DNA of 33,672 nucleotides from contig MGSF01000009.1 of assembly GCA_001798715.1 (NCBI GenBank), forward strand, positions 1-33,672, written 5' to 3'. This DNA comes from Deltaproteobacteria bacterium RIFCSPLOWO2_02_FULL_50_16. Lineage in GTDB: Bacteria; UBA10199; 2-02-FULL-50-16. Every line of letters begins with the position of its first letter. Within the stretch, counting starts at the first letter, position 1. Positions 15,518-23,857 of the stretch are shown in pieces. A program made the position numbers and the translations under genes. Under the pieces are notes generated by a model. It did not search any database, was not told where the DNA came from, and saw only the letters and a program-made list of their open reading frames with translations.

Positions 15518-16945
15518 ATGGCATTTCTAAACGAATTTATCACTTATCTTCCTGAAACCGTTCTTGCCGGAACCTCCGTCTTGCTCATCGTACTCATCAC
15601 CCTCCTGCCCCCTCGAGAGAAAAGTAAACGCGAACCTTTTTCTTATATCGCCCTCCTGGGTCTTATGGGATCGGCCTTTCCCTTACTGGCAGGTCTGGTT
15701 CCGCAACAGGACAACATGAGTATTTTTTTTAAAATCTTCTTTTTGGCTGCGACTTTTTTTGTCGTCCTCTTCTCTCAACACTCAAGGGAGTTGTTCAAAA
15801 CCGATACCGGCACCTATTACCTCCTCCTTATTGGATCCTCACTCGCCCTCCTTATTATTGCCTCAGCAACACATTTTTTAATCCTGTATCTTGCCTTAGA
15901 AATGCTCAGTTTGATGACCTATCTCCTGGTAGGATCCTTAAAAGGCACCCCCCGCTCCTCTGAAGCGGCCATAAAGTACCTCATCTACGGTGGGACGACG
16001 ACGGGGATCATGCTGTATGGCATGACCTTATTTTACGGAATCAGCGGCAGTCTCGCCTTGAATCAAATCGCCGAGATCATGAACCGTCAGACCTCGCTAC
16101 CTATCCTATTTTATGTGGCCCTCTTGATGACCCTGGTCGGCATCGGTTTCAAACTGACCATGGTCCCTTTTCACATGTGGGCCCCGGATACCTATGAGGG
16201 GGCTCCCACTCCTATTGCGGCCTTTTTGGCCCTGATTTCCAAGGCCGCAGGGCTGGTTTTTCTTCTTCGTCTATCCCTTGCCTTGGGAATGATCCCCGAA
16301 GTCGGTGCCCCATTTCTTTCCCCCCTCATTGCCGTGTTGGCCATTGCTACCATGACCGTGGGGAATCTTGGCCTTTTAAGACAAAACAGCATAAAGCGCC
16401 TCCTGGCCTACTCCAGCATGACGCATTTGGGCTACATCCTCATGGGAGGGGTCTCCCTTGAGCCCTCCAACCTCAAAGGCATCTTTTTTTACCTGATCAT
16501 TGAGGCCGTCCTCCACCTGGGCCTCTTCCTCATCATCATCCTATTGAACCATCAAGAAACTCATGAAACCCTCAGTGATTTTCAAGGACTGGCCTTTCGA
16601 GGACGTGTGGGGGCCCTTATGGCCGGGGTCCTCACCCTCTTTGTTATCGGTCTTGCCGGCCTCCCTCCCACCTCGGGTTTTGTCAGTCGATTCCACCTCT
16701 TTGAAACGGCCATCCGATCACAGTGGTTTGGTCTTGCCCTCATCGGGGGAGCCAACAGCCTCCTCTCCCTCTGGGGTTATACAAAGATGATAAAAATCAT
16801 CTATTTTAAAACCAGCCAGAAAATGGCGCCCTTACGTCCTCCAGGATTACGCGATGCATCAATCCTCTTGACCTTCTGCATCGTAACTGTTTATTTAGGC
16901 CTGCAATGGGCCCCCTTGATCCAATGGCTGGATCGGGTCGACTAG
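15518..16945 (+). CDS. nuoN: NuoN, first copy, largely intact
   Basis: A 475-residue antiporter-like subunit of complex I with 14 or so helices. Unlike its neighbours upstream it keeps the key residues: E128 in LYLALEMLSLMTYL, the Lys of LVGIGFKLTMVPFH, the WAPDTYEGAPTP loop and the Lys of LISKAAGLVF. The last-channel residue is Arg (FVSRFHLF), where the second NuoN at 29478 has Lys (FIGKFYLF). By order it closes the ghost set, yet it directly precedes the intact nuoA, so it could serve either complex. ATG 15518 is preferred to a TTG at 15509; only ten bases separate it from the NuoM-like stop. Confidence 0.9.
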   Translation: MAFLNEFITYLPETVLAGTSVLLIVLITLLPPREKSKREPFSYIALLGLMGSAFPLLAGLVPQQDNMSIFFKIFFLAATFFVVLFSQHSRELFKTDTGTYYLLLIGSSLALLIIASATHFLILYLALEMLSLMTYLLVGSLKGTPRSSEAAIKYLIYGGTTTGIMLYGMTLFYGISGSLALNQIAEIMNRQTSLPILFYVALLMTLVGIGFKLTMVPFHMWAPDTYEGAPTPIAAFLALISKAAGLVFLLRLSLALGMIPEVGAPFLSPLIAVLAIATMTVGNLGLLRQNSIKRLLAYSSMTHLGYILMGGVSLEPSNLKGIFFYLIIEAVLHLGLFLIIILLNHQETHETLSDFQGLAFRGRVGALMAGVLTLFVIGLAGLPPTSGFVSRFHLFETAIRSQWFGLALIGGANSLLSLWGYTKMIKIIYFKTSQKMAPLRPPGLRDASILLTFCIVTVYLGLQWAPLIQWLDRVD

Positions 16946-16966
16946 TGGTGTGTGATAGAACTCTGC

Positions 16967-17338
16967 ATGAACAATCCCTATTTAGCTATTTTCTGCCTCT
17001 TTCTCTTTGCCCTCCTCTTGGGGGTGGGTTTTGTCATCATTTCTCATTTTATAGGCCAAAAAAGACCCTCAACGGCCAAGATGATGCCCTATGAATGCGG
17101 GATCGATCCCCTCGGAGCCCCCCGTGCAGAATTTTCCGTAAAATTTTTTCTGGTCGCCATGATCTTTATCGTTTTTGATGTTGAGGTAGCCTTCCTCTTT
17201 CCGTGGGCCGTCCTCTTTAAAGGCTTTATGAAAGCGGGGCTGGGGGGTTTTGTCTTTGCTGAGATGATGATTTTTATGGGAATCTTGTTGATGGGTCTGA
17301 TCTATGTTTATGGCAAAAAAGCCCTGAAATGGGAATAG
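16967..17338 (+). CDS. nuoA: NADH-quinone oxidoreductase subunit A
   Basis: A 123-residue, three-helix subunit next to NuoH, J and K. The quinone-side loop motif YECGIDPLG (43-50) and the acidic helix FDVEVAFLFPW (D71, E73) are both present, so it is fully typical. A GTG at 16952 would add five residues; the ATG at 16967 gives a better family N-terminus. Neither has a strong Shine-Dalgarno sequence, so it may depend on coupling to the preceding nuoN, 21 bases upstream. This is the first gene of the catalytically complete set. Confidence 0.95.
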   Translation: MNNPYLAIFCLFLFALLLGVGFVIISHFIGQKRPSTAKMMPYECGIDPLGAPRAEFSVKFFLVAMIFIVFDVEVAFLFPWAVLFKGFMKAGLGGFVFAEMMIFMGILLMGLIYVYGKKALKWE

Positions 17339-17349
17339 GAGAACCTTCA

Positions 17350-17826
17350 ATGGGTTTGGACAATTTACTGGCCGGCAATGCCATCACCCTAAAACTAAAA
17401 GAGGCTGTTGCCTGGGCCCGTAAATATTCCCTGTGGCCCATGCCTTATGGCACGGCTTGTTGTGCCATTGAATTTATGGGAGTGGTGGCCCCTTATTTTG
17501 ACATCTCCCGATTTGGGGCCGAGTTGGTTCGATTTTCCCCAAGACAATCCGATCTCCTCATGGTGATGGGGACCATCAACTATAAACAAGCCCCTATTCT
17601 AAAAAGGATCTATGACCAGATGTGCCATCCCAAGTGGGTCATCGCCATGGGGGCCTGTGCCACATCTGGAGGATTTTATAATAATTACAGTGTCTTACAA
17701 GGTATCGACGAGATCGTCCCCGTAGATGTCTACATTCCAGGATGTCCGCCACGTCCGGAAGGTATCTTAAATGCCCTCGTCAAACTCCAAGAAAAGATCA
17801 CTCAAGAAGCCCGAAAGGATGTCTAA
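17350..17826 (+). CDS. nuoB: NADH-quinone oxidoreductase subunit B (N2 cluster)
   Basis: A 158-residue subunit holding the [4Fe-4S] cluster N2, which passes electrons to quinone. All ligands are present: C37 and C38 in GTACCAIEF, C103 in MGACATSG and C132 in PGCPPRPE. The YDQM-HPKWVIAMG block and VPVDVYIPGCPP are standard. AGGAG at 17336-17340 stands the right distance before ATG 17350; an in-frame ATG at 17329 inside nuoA would add seven residues and is less likely. It is the reference against which the cysteine-free copy at 7575 was aligned. Confidence 0.96.
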   Translation: MGLDNLLAGNAITLKLKEAVAWARKYSLWPMPYGTACCAIEFMGVVAPYFDISRFGAELVRFSPRQSDLLMVMGTINYKQAPILKRIYDQMCHPKWVIAMGACATSGGFYNNYSVLQGIDEIVPVDVYIPGCPPRPEGILNALVKLQEKITQEARKDV

Positions 17827-17833
17827 AAAATCC

Positions 17834-17847
17834 GGGGGGAGGCCCCC
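17834..17847. other. Short GC hairpin after nuoB
   Basis: GGGGG(gagg)CCCCC stands between the nuoB stop and the secreted repeat-protein gene, with no T-tract after it. It may weakly stabilise or attenuate the mRNA at this junction but is not a standard intrinsic terminator. Confidence 0.3.
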
Positions 17848-17870
17848 TCAAATCAAAAACTGATCAAAAA

Positions 17871-18686
17871 ATGAAGACCCAAAAAAACATAATGCTCCTT
17901 TTTATCCTCATGTCATTTTTGATGATGGGCAAAAATGGGCAGGCCGGGAACCCCATCAAAGAGGGCGATCAACTCCTAGAAGAGGGGCACTTATTACAGG
18001 CGGCCGACACTTATTATCAAGCCTATCTTCAAGATCCCACCCATAAAAAAGCCGATTTACTCCTTTTTAAGACAGGAATCGTCCTTGACCTTGCGGCCCC
18101 CAAACTTTACGAAGACGCCGATCGCAAATGCTATCTGGATAAAAAGACAGAAGAGGCCAATCCTCAATGTTTTGATGATTATGCTCGCCGTTTGAACAAT
18201 CGTTATGGAGACAATGCGTTTTTTTACTGGGCCGATCGTATCGTGATCCAATATGCGGGAAGTCATTTTCAAAAGATCCTGGATGATTTTCCAAAAAGCC
18301 CCCTTTATGCCGATGCCGTCTTCAAGATGTTTCGTGGAAAGAGTCTCATGCAGGGCAATCCTGAAGAGATTACCGATCGCGTCCAACAATGGATTGACAA
18401 CAACAGCAAAAGCAAAATCCTCCCTGAGGCCTGGTTATTACTGGGACGCCTCTATGCCGATTCATGGTGGGTGTATGCCCGTCATACCTTTGTCGCCAGG
18501 GGAGGTGTGGCGCAGATTGGTGGAATTCCTGAAAATGCCGAAATCAGCAAGGGTAAGGGACTGGCCGCCTTTCGGAAGGTCTTTGAAAAATATCCCGACT
18601 CGGCAGAGGCCCCGGTTGCAAAAAAAGAGTTTCAACTGCTAAAAAACAATAAAAATGACGGCTTTATGTATGGGATTTCGTATTGA
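17871..18686 (+). CDS. Secreted TPR-like protein inserted in the nuo operon
   Basis: A 271-residue protein with an N-terminal signal peptide (MKTQKNIMLLFILMSFLMMG, then a likely cut after QAG); no lipobox cysteine. The mature part is helical with repeat-like pairs: EGDQLLEEGHLLQAADTYYQ, DPTHKKADLLLFKTG, HFQKILDDFPKSPLYADAVF and AFRKVFEKYPDSAEAPVAKK, the last two fitting the outer-membrane-lipoprotein/YbgF class of TPR. It is not a known complex I subunit, yet lies between nuoB and nuoCD in the same direction. A periplasmic assembly, stability or supercomplex factor is possible; a chance passenger is the alternative. A longer in-frame extension upstream overlaps nuoB in another frame and is rejected. 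Confidence 0.75.
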   Translation: MKTQKNIMLLFILMSFLMMGKNGQAGNPIKEGDQLLEEGHLLQAADTYYQAYLQDPTHKKADLLLFKTGIVLDLAAPKLYEDADRKCYLDKKTEEANPQCFDDYARRLNNRYGDNAFFYWADRIVIQYAGSHFQKILDDFPKSPLYADAVFKMFRGKSLMQGNPEEITDRVQQWIDNNSKSKILPEAWLLLGRLYADSWWVYARHTFVARGGVAQIGGIPENAEISKGKGLAAFRKVFEKYPDSAEAPVAKKEFQLLKNNKNDGFMYGISY

Positions 18687-18707
18687 GACCCATTGGGATT
18701 TGAACTA

Positions 18708-20420
18708 ATGAATATGCCTCATAACAACATTACCAAAACCCTCATTGAAAAATTTCCTGCCGATGTCATCGAGAGTCATGAGGCCTACGGCGACACAACT
18801 GTCATTGTGAAAAAAGGGCGCATCACTGACATCCTTCGCTTTCTAAAAGAAGAGATCCAACCCTCTTTTGAAATGTTAATCGATCTCTGCGGTGTGGATT
18901 ATCTTCAATGGAAAGATTCGGCTCGTTTTGAAGTGGTTTACCACCTCCTCTCCCTCAAGACCCACGACAGGGTTCGGGTGCGAGCCCCATTGAGTGAAGA
19001 AGACCCCACCATCGATTCAGTGAGCCCGTTATGGAAGGCCGCTGATTGGTATGAACGGGAAGTGTTTGACATGTTTGGCATTATTTTCCATCGTCATCCC
19101 AATCTAAAACGTATTTTGATGTTTGAAGGTTTTGAAGGCCATCCCCTGAGAAAGGATTACCCTGCTGAAAAAAGACAACAAATCCCCACCGCAGAGATCG
19201 ATCTGCTCCATCTGTCCCTTCAAAATCGGCATTTTTCCGAGACCGATCACCTGCCCACAAGGTCCATGATCCTCAATATCGGACCTTCACATCCCGCCAT
19301 GCACGGCGCCCTTCGCTATCAGGTGGAGCTCGATGGTGAAACGATTCACCGGGCTGTGGCTGAAATCGGTTACCTCCATCGGGCCTTTGAAAAACATTCG
19401 GAATCCAGCACCTACACCCAGGTCATTCCTTACACCGACCGCCTCAACTACCTTTCCTCCATGATGAACAATGTGGGCTTTGCCCATGCTGTTGAAAAAA
19501 TCCTGGGCGTAGAGATCCCTCCTCGCGCCAAAATGATTCGTGTTATTGTATGTGAACTCTCCCGCATCATGGATCATTTAGTCTGTCTGGCCGCCGCCTT
19601 TGTCGACCTGGGAGCCCTGACCAATTTCTGGTACTTCTTTGATGCCCGGGAAAAAATTTATGACTGCACGGAAAAACTGGCCGGGGCACGTCTGACCACC
19701 AATTATACACGCATCGGCGGCGTCTGGAGGGACATTTCTCCCGACATCATCACAGGAATCCACAAGGCCTTCAAAGTTTTGGACAAGGCCATTCTGGACG
19801 TCTCTCGCCTTTTAGAGCGCAACCGCATTTTTATTGACCGCACACGGAACGTGGGCATCATCTCCAAGGAAGATGCCGTAAGCTACGGTTATACAGGACC
19901 CTGCCTGAGGGCCTGCGGTGTCCCCTATGACATTCGCAAGGATCAGCCCTACTACGATTATGATCGCTTTGATTTTGATGTCCCCGTTGGCTCGAGGGGG
20001 GATGTCAATGATCGCCTGATGGTTCGCTTTGAAGAGATGCGACAAAGTGCCAAGATCATCCAACAAGCCCTGACTCGTCTCCCCCCCGGCCCGATTATGA
20101 TTGAAGATCCAAAAATCGCACTACCGGCCAAATCAAATGTGTATGGGAGTATTGAGGGCCTGATGAATCACTTCATGATTGTCACCCAGGGCATCTGTCC
20201 TCCCAAGGGTGAGGTTTACTCCGCCACTGAAGCGGCCAATGGTGAATTGGGATTTTATATCGTCAGTGATGGAGGCCCAAGACCCTACCGCGTGCGGTGC
20301 CGCCCCCCTTGCTTCCCTTTAACAGCGTCCTCTGAAAGACTGGTCGAGGGAGGAATGATCGCCGATCTCATTGCTATTGTTGGCAGTTTAAACATTGTCG
20401 TAGGAGAACTCGATAGGTAA
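18708..20420 (+). CDS. nuoCD: NADH-quinone oxidoreductase fused subunits C/D
   Basis: A 570-residue fusion. Residues 1-150 are NuoC ([38 protein letters not shown]), a linker spans about 151-187, and the rest is NuoD. The quinone-site residues are present: H199 in [10 protein letters not shown]248 in RLNYLSS and D300 in [10 protein letters not shown]. Other NuoD blocks, [21 protein letters not shown] and GSRGDVNDR, are typical. It forms the core of the peripheral arm and reduces quinone with NuoB. ATG 18708 follows the TPR-like gene by 21 bases. Fusion here but separate genes in the ghost set suggests that the two sets do not come from a recent simple duplication. Confidence 0.95.
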   Translation: MNMPHNNITKTLIEKFPADVIESHEAYGDTTVIVKKGRITDILRFLKEEIQPSFEMLIDLCGVDYLQWKDSARFEVVYHLLSLKTHDRVRVRAPLSEEDPTIDSVSPLWKAADWYEREVFDMFGIIFHRHPNLKRILMFEGFEGHPLRKDYPAEKRQQIPTAEIDLLHLSLQNRHFSETDHLPTRSMILNIGPSHPAMHGALRYQVELDGETIHRAVAEIGYLHRAFEKHSESSTYTQVIPYTDRLNYLSSMMNNVGFAHAVEKILGVEIPPRAKMIRVIVCELSRIMDHLVCLAAAFVDLGALTNFWYFFDAREKIYDCTEKLAGARLTTNYTRIGGVWRDISPDIITGIHKAFKVLDKAILDVSRLLERNRIFIDRTRNVGIISKEDAVSYGYTGPCLRACGVPYDIRKDQPYYDYDRFDFDVPVGSRGDVNDRLMVRFEEMRQSAKIIQQALTRLPPGPIMIEDPKIALPAKSNVYGSIEGLMNHFMIVTQGICPPKGEVYSATEAANGELGFYIVSDGGPRPYRVRCRPPCFPLTASSERLVEGGMIADLIAIVGSLNIVVGELDR

Positions 20421-20424
20421 AATT

Positions 20425-20898
20425 ATGATCTTAAAATTTTCAAAAAACTCAAAAACAAAAATTGATGAAATCTTAGAGAGATATCCCAACAAACAGGCTG
20501 CCACCCTCCCCGTCCTTTTTATCGCCCAAAGGGAATTTGGACACCTCTCAAGGGAGGCCATGGAGGCCGTTGCCAAGATCCTGGAAACCTCCTATGCCCA
20601 TGTCTACGGTGTAGCCACTTTTTACACCCTGTATAACAAAAAACCCGTTGGAAAATATCATGTCCAAATTTGCGGCAACCTAAGCTGCAGTATTATGGGG
20701 GGTGAAAACATACAGGAATACCTTAAAAAGAAACTAAAACTGAATTTCGGCGAGACGACACAGGACGGAAAATTCACATTATCATCGGTTGAGTGTCTGG
20801 CTTCCTGCGGCACGGGACCGGCGATGCAGATTAACGAAGCCTACTATGAAAAATTGACGCCTGAAAAGGTTGACGAAATCCTCAACTCACTAAAATAA
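20425..20898 (+). CDS. nuoE: NADH-quinone oxidoreductase subunit E (24-kDa type)
   Basis: A 157-residue thioredoxin-like [2Fe-2S] protein of the NADH-oxidising module. The N1a ligands are C83 and C88 (QICGNLSCS) and C124 and C128 (VECLASCGTGP). The helical N-terminus (LERYPNKQAATLPVLFIAQ, VAKILE, VYGVATFYTLY) is standard. It follows nuoCD after four bases and is directly followed by nuoF. With F and G it shows that this set, unlike the first, can accept electrons from NADH. Confidence 0.95.
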   Translation: MILKFSKNSKTKIDEILERYPNKQAATLPVLFIAQREFGHLSREAMEAVAKILETSYAHVYGVATFYTLYNKKPVGKYHVQICGNLSCSIMGGENIQEYLKKKLKLNFGETTQDGKFTLSSVECLASCGTGPAMQINEAYYEKLTPEKVDEILNSLK

Positions 20899-22239
20899 AT
20901 GGAAACCATCCTGACCCCAAATTTTAATCTCCCTGATTCCCACACCCTCCCTGTCTATGAAAAGACAGGAGGGTACAAGACCCTTCACAAGCTCTTGAAA
21001 ATGAGGCCTGATGAAGTCATTGAAGAAGTCAAGAAATCGGGTCTCAGGGGGCGTGGGGGGGCCGGGTTTGGTACCGGACTCAAATGGAGCTTTGTCCCTA
21101 AAGATCCTCCGGGACCGCGTTATCTCTGCGTTAATGCCGATGAAGGGGAACCGGGCACATTTAAGGATCGCGCCCTCCTGGAAAAAGATCCCCATCGCCT
21201 GATTGAAGGAAGTGTCATGTGTGCCTACGCCATTGGGGCGGCCGTCGGCTATATCTACATTCGCGGCGAGTTTGACCTCCCCTATCGTCGAATAGAGGCC
21301 GCCCTTCAAGAGGCCTATCAAAAAGGCTATTTGGGCAAAAATATCTTGGGTTCCCCGTTTAGCTTTGATTTATATACCCATCAAGGGGCGGGGGCCTACA
21401 TCTGTGGTGAAGAAACGGCACTGCTCAATTCTATCGAAGGGAAGAGGGGGGAGCCGCGCATCAAGCCCCCCTTCCCGGCCATCTCCGGTCTCTTTGGGGC
21501 CCCGACGGTCATCAACAATGTAGAAACCTTATCGGCCCTACCCTACATCATTGAAAAAGGCGCCGAGGCCTATGCCTCCATAGGCACCCCTAAAAGTACG
21601 GGCACAAAACTTTTTTCTGTCAGCGGCCCTGTCAAGAAGCCGGGGGTTTATGAAGTCCCCTTGGGTTATCCCTTGCGAAAATTTCTTGATGAGTATGCCG
21701 GCGGCCTGATGGAGGGTAAGATCTTGAAGGCCGTCATCCCCGGCGGTTCCTCGGTCCCCGTCCTCACGGCCCAAGAGGTCGAGGAGGTCAATCTCGACTA
21801 TGAATCCCTCCAAGAACACGGTTCGATGCTGGGTTCCGGAGGCATGATCGTCATCCCTGATGATTTCTGCATGGTCCATGCCCTGGAAATTTTGGCCCAT
21901 TTTTATTCCCACGAATCCTGCGGCCAATGTTCCCCCTGCCGGGAGGGGACGGCGTGGATCTACAAGATTTTAAAGCGGTTGGAAAAGGGGCAAGGGACCC
22001 CGGAGGATCTGGACCTGCTGATCGATATCAGCAACGGAATGGCGGGACAGACAATCTGCGTCCTCTCCGACGCCCTGGCCATGCCCGTCAAGAGTTTTTT
22101 GGCAAAATTTAAAAATGAGTTTGAAGAACACATTAGTCTGGGATATTGCCCTCATCGCGCCTCGTTTCGCACCTCCGGTGCCCCAACGTATCTGAGCTCG
22201 GATCAGCTCCTCTGGAGCCCCAGGTTCCAGAGTCTCTGA
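20899..22239 (+). CDS. nuoF: NADH-quinone oxidoreductase subunit F (FMN, N3)
   Basis: A 446-residue NADH-binding flavoprotein. [16 protein letters not shown] (about 49-64) binds FMN/NADH, and [13 protein letters not shown] and [16 protein letters not shown] are characteristic. Cluster N3 ligands are in [13 protein letters not shown] and the later TICVLSD cysteine. The family core ends near [10 protein letters not shown]; the remaining 20 or so residues (from HRASFRTSG) are unlike NuoF, and the last eight codons, with the stop, lie in a palindrome at 22215-22296, so the element appears to have replaced or extended the original C-terminus. The end is remote from the FMN site, so activity is probably unaffected. 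Confidence 0.95.
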   Translation: METILTPNFNLPDSHTLPVYEKTGGYKTLHKLLKMRPDEVIEEVKKSGLRGRGGAGFGTGLKWSFVPKDPPGPRYLCVNADEGEPGTFKDRALLEKDPHRLIEGSVMCAYAIGAAVGYIYIRGEFDLPYRRIEAALQEAYQKGYLGKNILGSPFSFDLYTHQGAGAYICGEETALLNSIEGKRGEPRIKPPFPAISGLFGAPTVINNVETLSALPYIIEKGAEAYASIGTPKSTGTKLFSVSGPVKKPGVYEVPLGYPLRKFLDEYAGGLMEGKILKAVIPGGSSVPVLTAQEVEEVNLDYESLQEHGSMLGSGGMIVIPDDFCMVHALEILAHFYSHESCGQCSPCREGTAWIYKILKRLEKGQGTPEDLDLLIDISNGMAGQTICVLSDALAMPVKSFLAKFKNEFEEHISLGYCPHRASFRTSGAPTYLSSDQLLWSPRFQSL

Positions 22240-22296
22240 CTCTGGTCTGCGAAGATGCCGACGCTTCAGAGTCCCGACGCTCTGTCGGCGGGGCTC
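22215..22296. repeat. 82-bp imperfect palindrome at the nuoF/nuoG junction
   Basis: The outer arms are GAGCCCC/GGGGCTC; inside them CAGAG and GACTCTG recur in matching order when the two strands are compared, and there are sub-hairpins such as CCAGAGTC(tct)GACTCTGG and CCGAC/GTCGG. It covers the nuoF stop and most of the gap to nuoG, and looks like a small inserted palindromic element. It could lower nuoG expression relative to nuoF or protect mRNA ends. AAGGAG for nuoG follows at 22303-22308. Confidence 0.55.
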
Positions 22297-22318
22297 GGCG
22301 CTAAGGAGATTAGATAAG

Positions 22319-23857
22319 ATGGTCGAAATCACGGTAGACGGCAAAAAAATCACCGTCCCTCACGGAATCAACCTCATCGAAGCGGCAAGGCTCGCGGGTG
22401 GTTTTATTCCTCACTACTGCTATCACTCAAAACTCTCCGTCGCCGGCAACTGCCGGATGTGTCTGGTAGAAATCGAAAAGGTCCCAAAGCTGCAGGTCGC
22501 TTGTAATACCACCGTACGGGATGGAATGGTCTTTTACACCAACAACGATCGCGTCAAACGGGCCCGTGAACAGGTCTTGGAATTTATCCTCGTCAATCAC
22601 CCCCTTGATTGTCCTGTCTGCGACCAAGCCGGCGAATGCAAGCTCCAAGAATTCTACATGCAATATGACCTCCGGGAAAGCCGTTTTCGGGAGTCAAAGA
22701 GTCATAAACCAAAAGTCGTCGATCTGGGCCCACGTGTTGTTTTAGACATGGAGAGATGTATCCTGTGCACCCGATGCGTCCGCTTTTGCCGAGAGATCGC
22801 CAAGTCCGATGAGCTTTGTGTCTCAGAGCGGGGCAGTCGCAATAAACTGACCACGTATCCCGGAAAGGCACTGGAAAATGCCTATTCGACAAATGTGGTG
22901 GATATCTGTCCTGTCGGGGCCTTGACGAGCAAGGATTTCCGCTTTAAGCGTCGTGTCTGGTTTTTGAAAAAGGAAAAATCAATTTGTCCCGGATGTGCCC
23001 GCGGTTGCAACATTGAAATCCATCACCACGACAACAAAATCTTTCGTCTCGTCCCCAGAACCAATGAAGAGGTCAATCAGTGCTGGATGTGTGATGAAGG
23101 AAGGGATACTTATAAGCCCGTTCTTGCCCAAAACCGGCTGCGCTCCCCAATGGGTTTTGAAGCAGGTCAGCGAACACAATTCTCCTCTACAGAAATCATG
23201 CCCCGCATTCAAAATGCCCTTTCCGGCATCGCCGGTATCGATGGCAAATCAATCGTCGGTATCGGTTCGGCCCAGGCCACCAACGAAGACAATTATGCCC
23301 TGAAAAAATTTCTTGAAATCACCTTCAAATCCAAAAACTTGCTTTATCATAAAAATGAGTCCGACCATCCGACTCATGATAATTTTCTTATTTGTGCTGA
23401 CAAAAATCCCAATACCAATGGTATTGAAGCCCTTGATTTTGTAAAAATAAACACTAACAAAAAATTTCAGGCCTTTTTTATTTTAGGCAACCTCCCTGAA
23501 GAGGCCATCAAAAAAATAGCCTTGGAGAAAAAACGTGTTGTCATTATGCTGGCCACCCATGATGACGAAGATTCGAAGTGGCCGGATTTTGTGATTCCAA
23601 CAACCACTTTTGCCGAATCCACGGGAACTTTTATGAACATACAAAGGCGGGTTCAGAAAATATCTCCGGCCCTTATCTCCCCGGGAGAATCTCGATCGGC
23701 GTGGGAATTTTTCTCGGATCTCAGCACTTATTTTGGAAAAGAAAATCCGATTTATCACAGTGCGGAGGCCGTTTTTCAGGACATTGTCGAGGAACACTTG
23801 TGCTATCAGGGCTTGACCTACAAATCACTGGGAGAGACAGGAAAGGTGTGTCCCTAA
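22319..23857 (+). CDS. nuoG: NADH-quinone oxidoreductase subunit G, short form
   Basis: A 512-residue Fe-S subunit linking the NADH module to the rest of the arm. The [2Fe-2S] ligands are C34, C45, C48 and C62; the His-ligated cluster N5 uses H94, C98, C101 and C107; the next [4Fe-4S] site has C147, C150, C153 and C197. A CPGCARGC motif (C223, C226, C230) with CWMC at 255-258 can hold the extra N7 cluster. The molybdopterin-like C-terminal domain is reduced to about 250 residues, whereas E. coli NuoG is about 900 long. ATG 22319 has AAGGAG ten bases upstream. nuoH follows without a gap. Confidence 0.94.
   Translation: MVEITVDGKKITVPHGINLIEAARLAGGFIPHYCYHSKLSVAGNCRMCLVEIEKVPKLQVACNTTVRDGMVFYTNNDRVKRAREQVLEFILVNHPLDCPVCDQAGECKLQEFYMQYDLRESRFRESKSHKPKVVDLGPRVVLDMERCILCTRCVRFCREIAKSDELCVSERGSRNKLTTYPGKALENAYSTNVVDICPVGALTSKDFRFKRRVWFLKKEKSICPGCARGCNIEIHHHDNKIFRLVPRTNEEVNQCWMCDEGRDTYKPVLAQNRLRSPMGFEAGQRTQFSSTEIMPRIQNALSGIAGIDGKSIVGIGSAQATNEDNYALKKFLEITFKSKNLLYHKNESDHPTHDNFLICADKNPNTNGIEALDFVKINTNKKFQAFFILGNLPEEAIKKIALEKKRVVIMLATHDDEDSKWPDFVIPTTTFAESTGTFMNIQRRVQKISPALISPGESRSAWEFFSDLSTYFGKENPIYHSAEAVFQDIVEEHLCYQGLTYKSLGETGKVCP

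Noticed and set aside
7213-16945. The first set as a group 4 hydrogenase, formate hydrogenlyase or Mrp antiporter
   Set aside because: The NuoD-like protein lacks NiFe-site cysteines, NuoB-like lacks its cluster, A-, C- and J-like genes follow complex I order, and Mrp would carry MrpB/D/E/F/G genes instead.
17742-17870. Longer start of the secreted repeat protein inside nuoB
   Set aside because: It would hide the clear signal peptide that begins at ATG 17871, and the extra residues are an out-of-frame reading of nuoB.
22653-22660. Ferredoxin-like cysteine motifs in nuoG as a hidden nuoI
   Set aside because: They are the standard N4/N5 ligands of NuoG; the two consecutive 8-Fe motifs of NuoI are absent.
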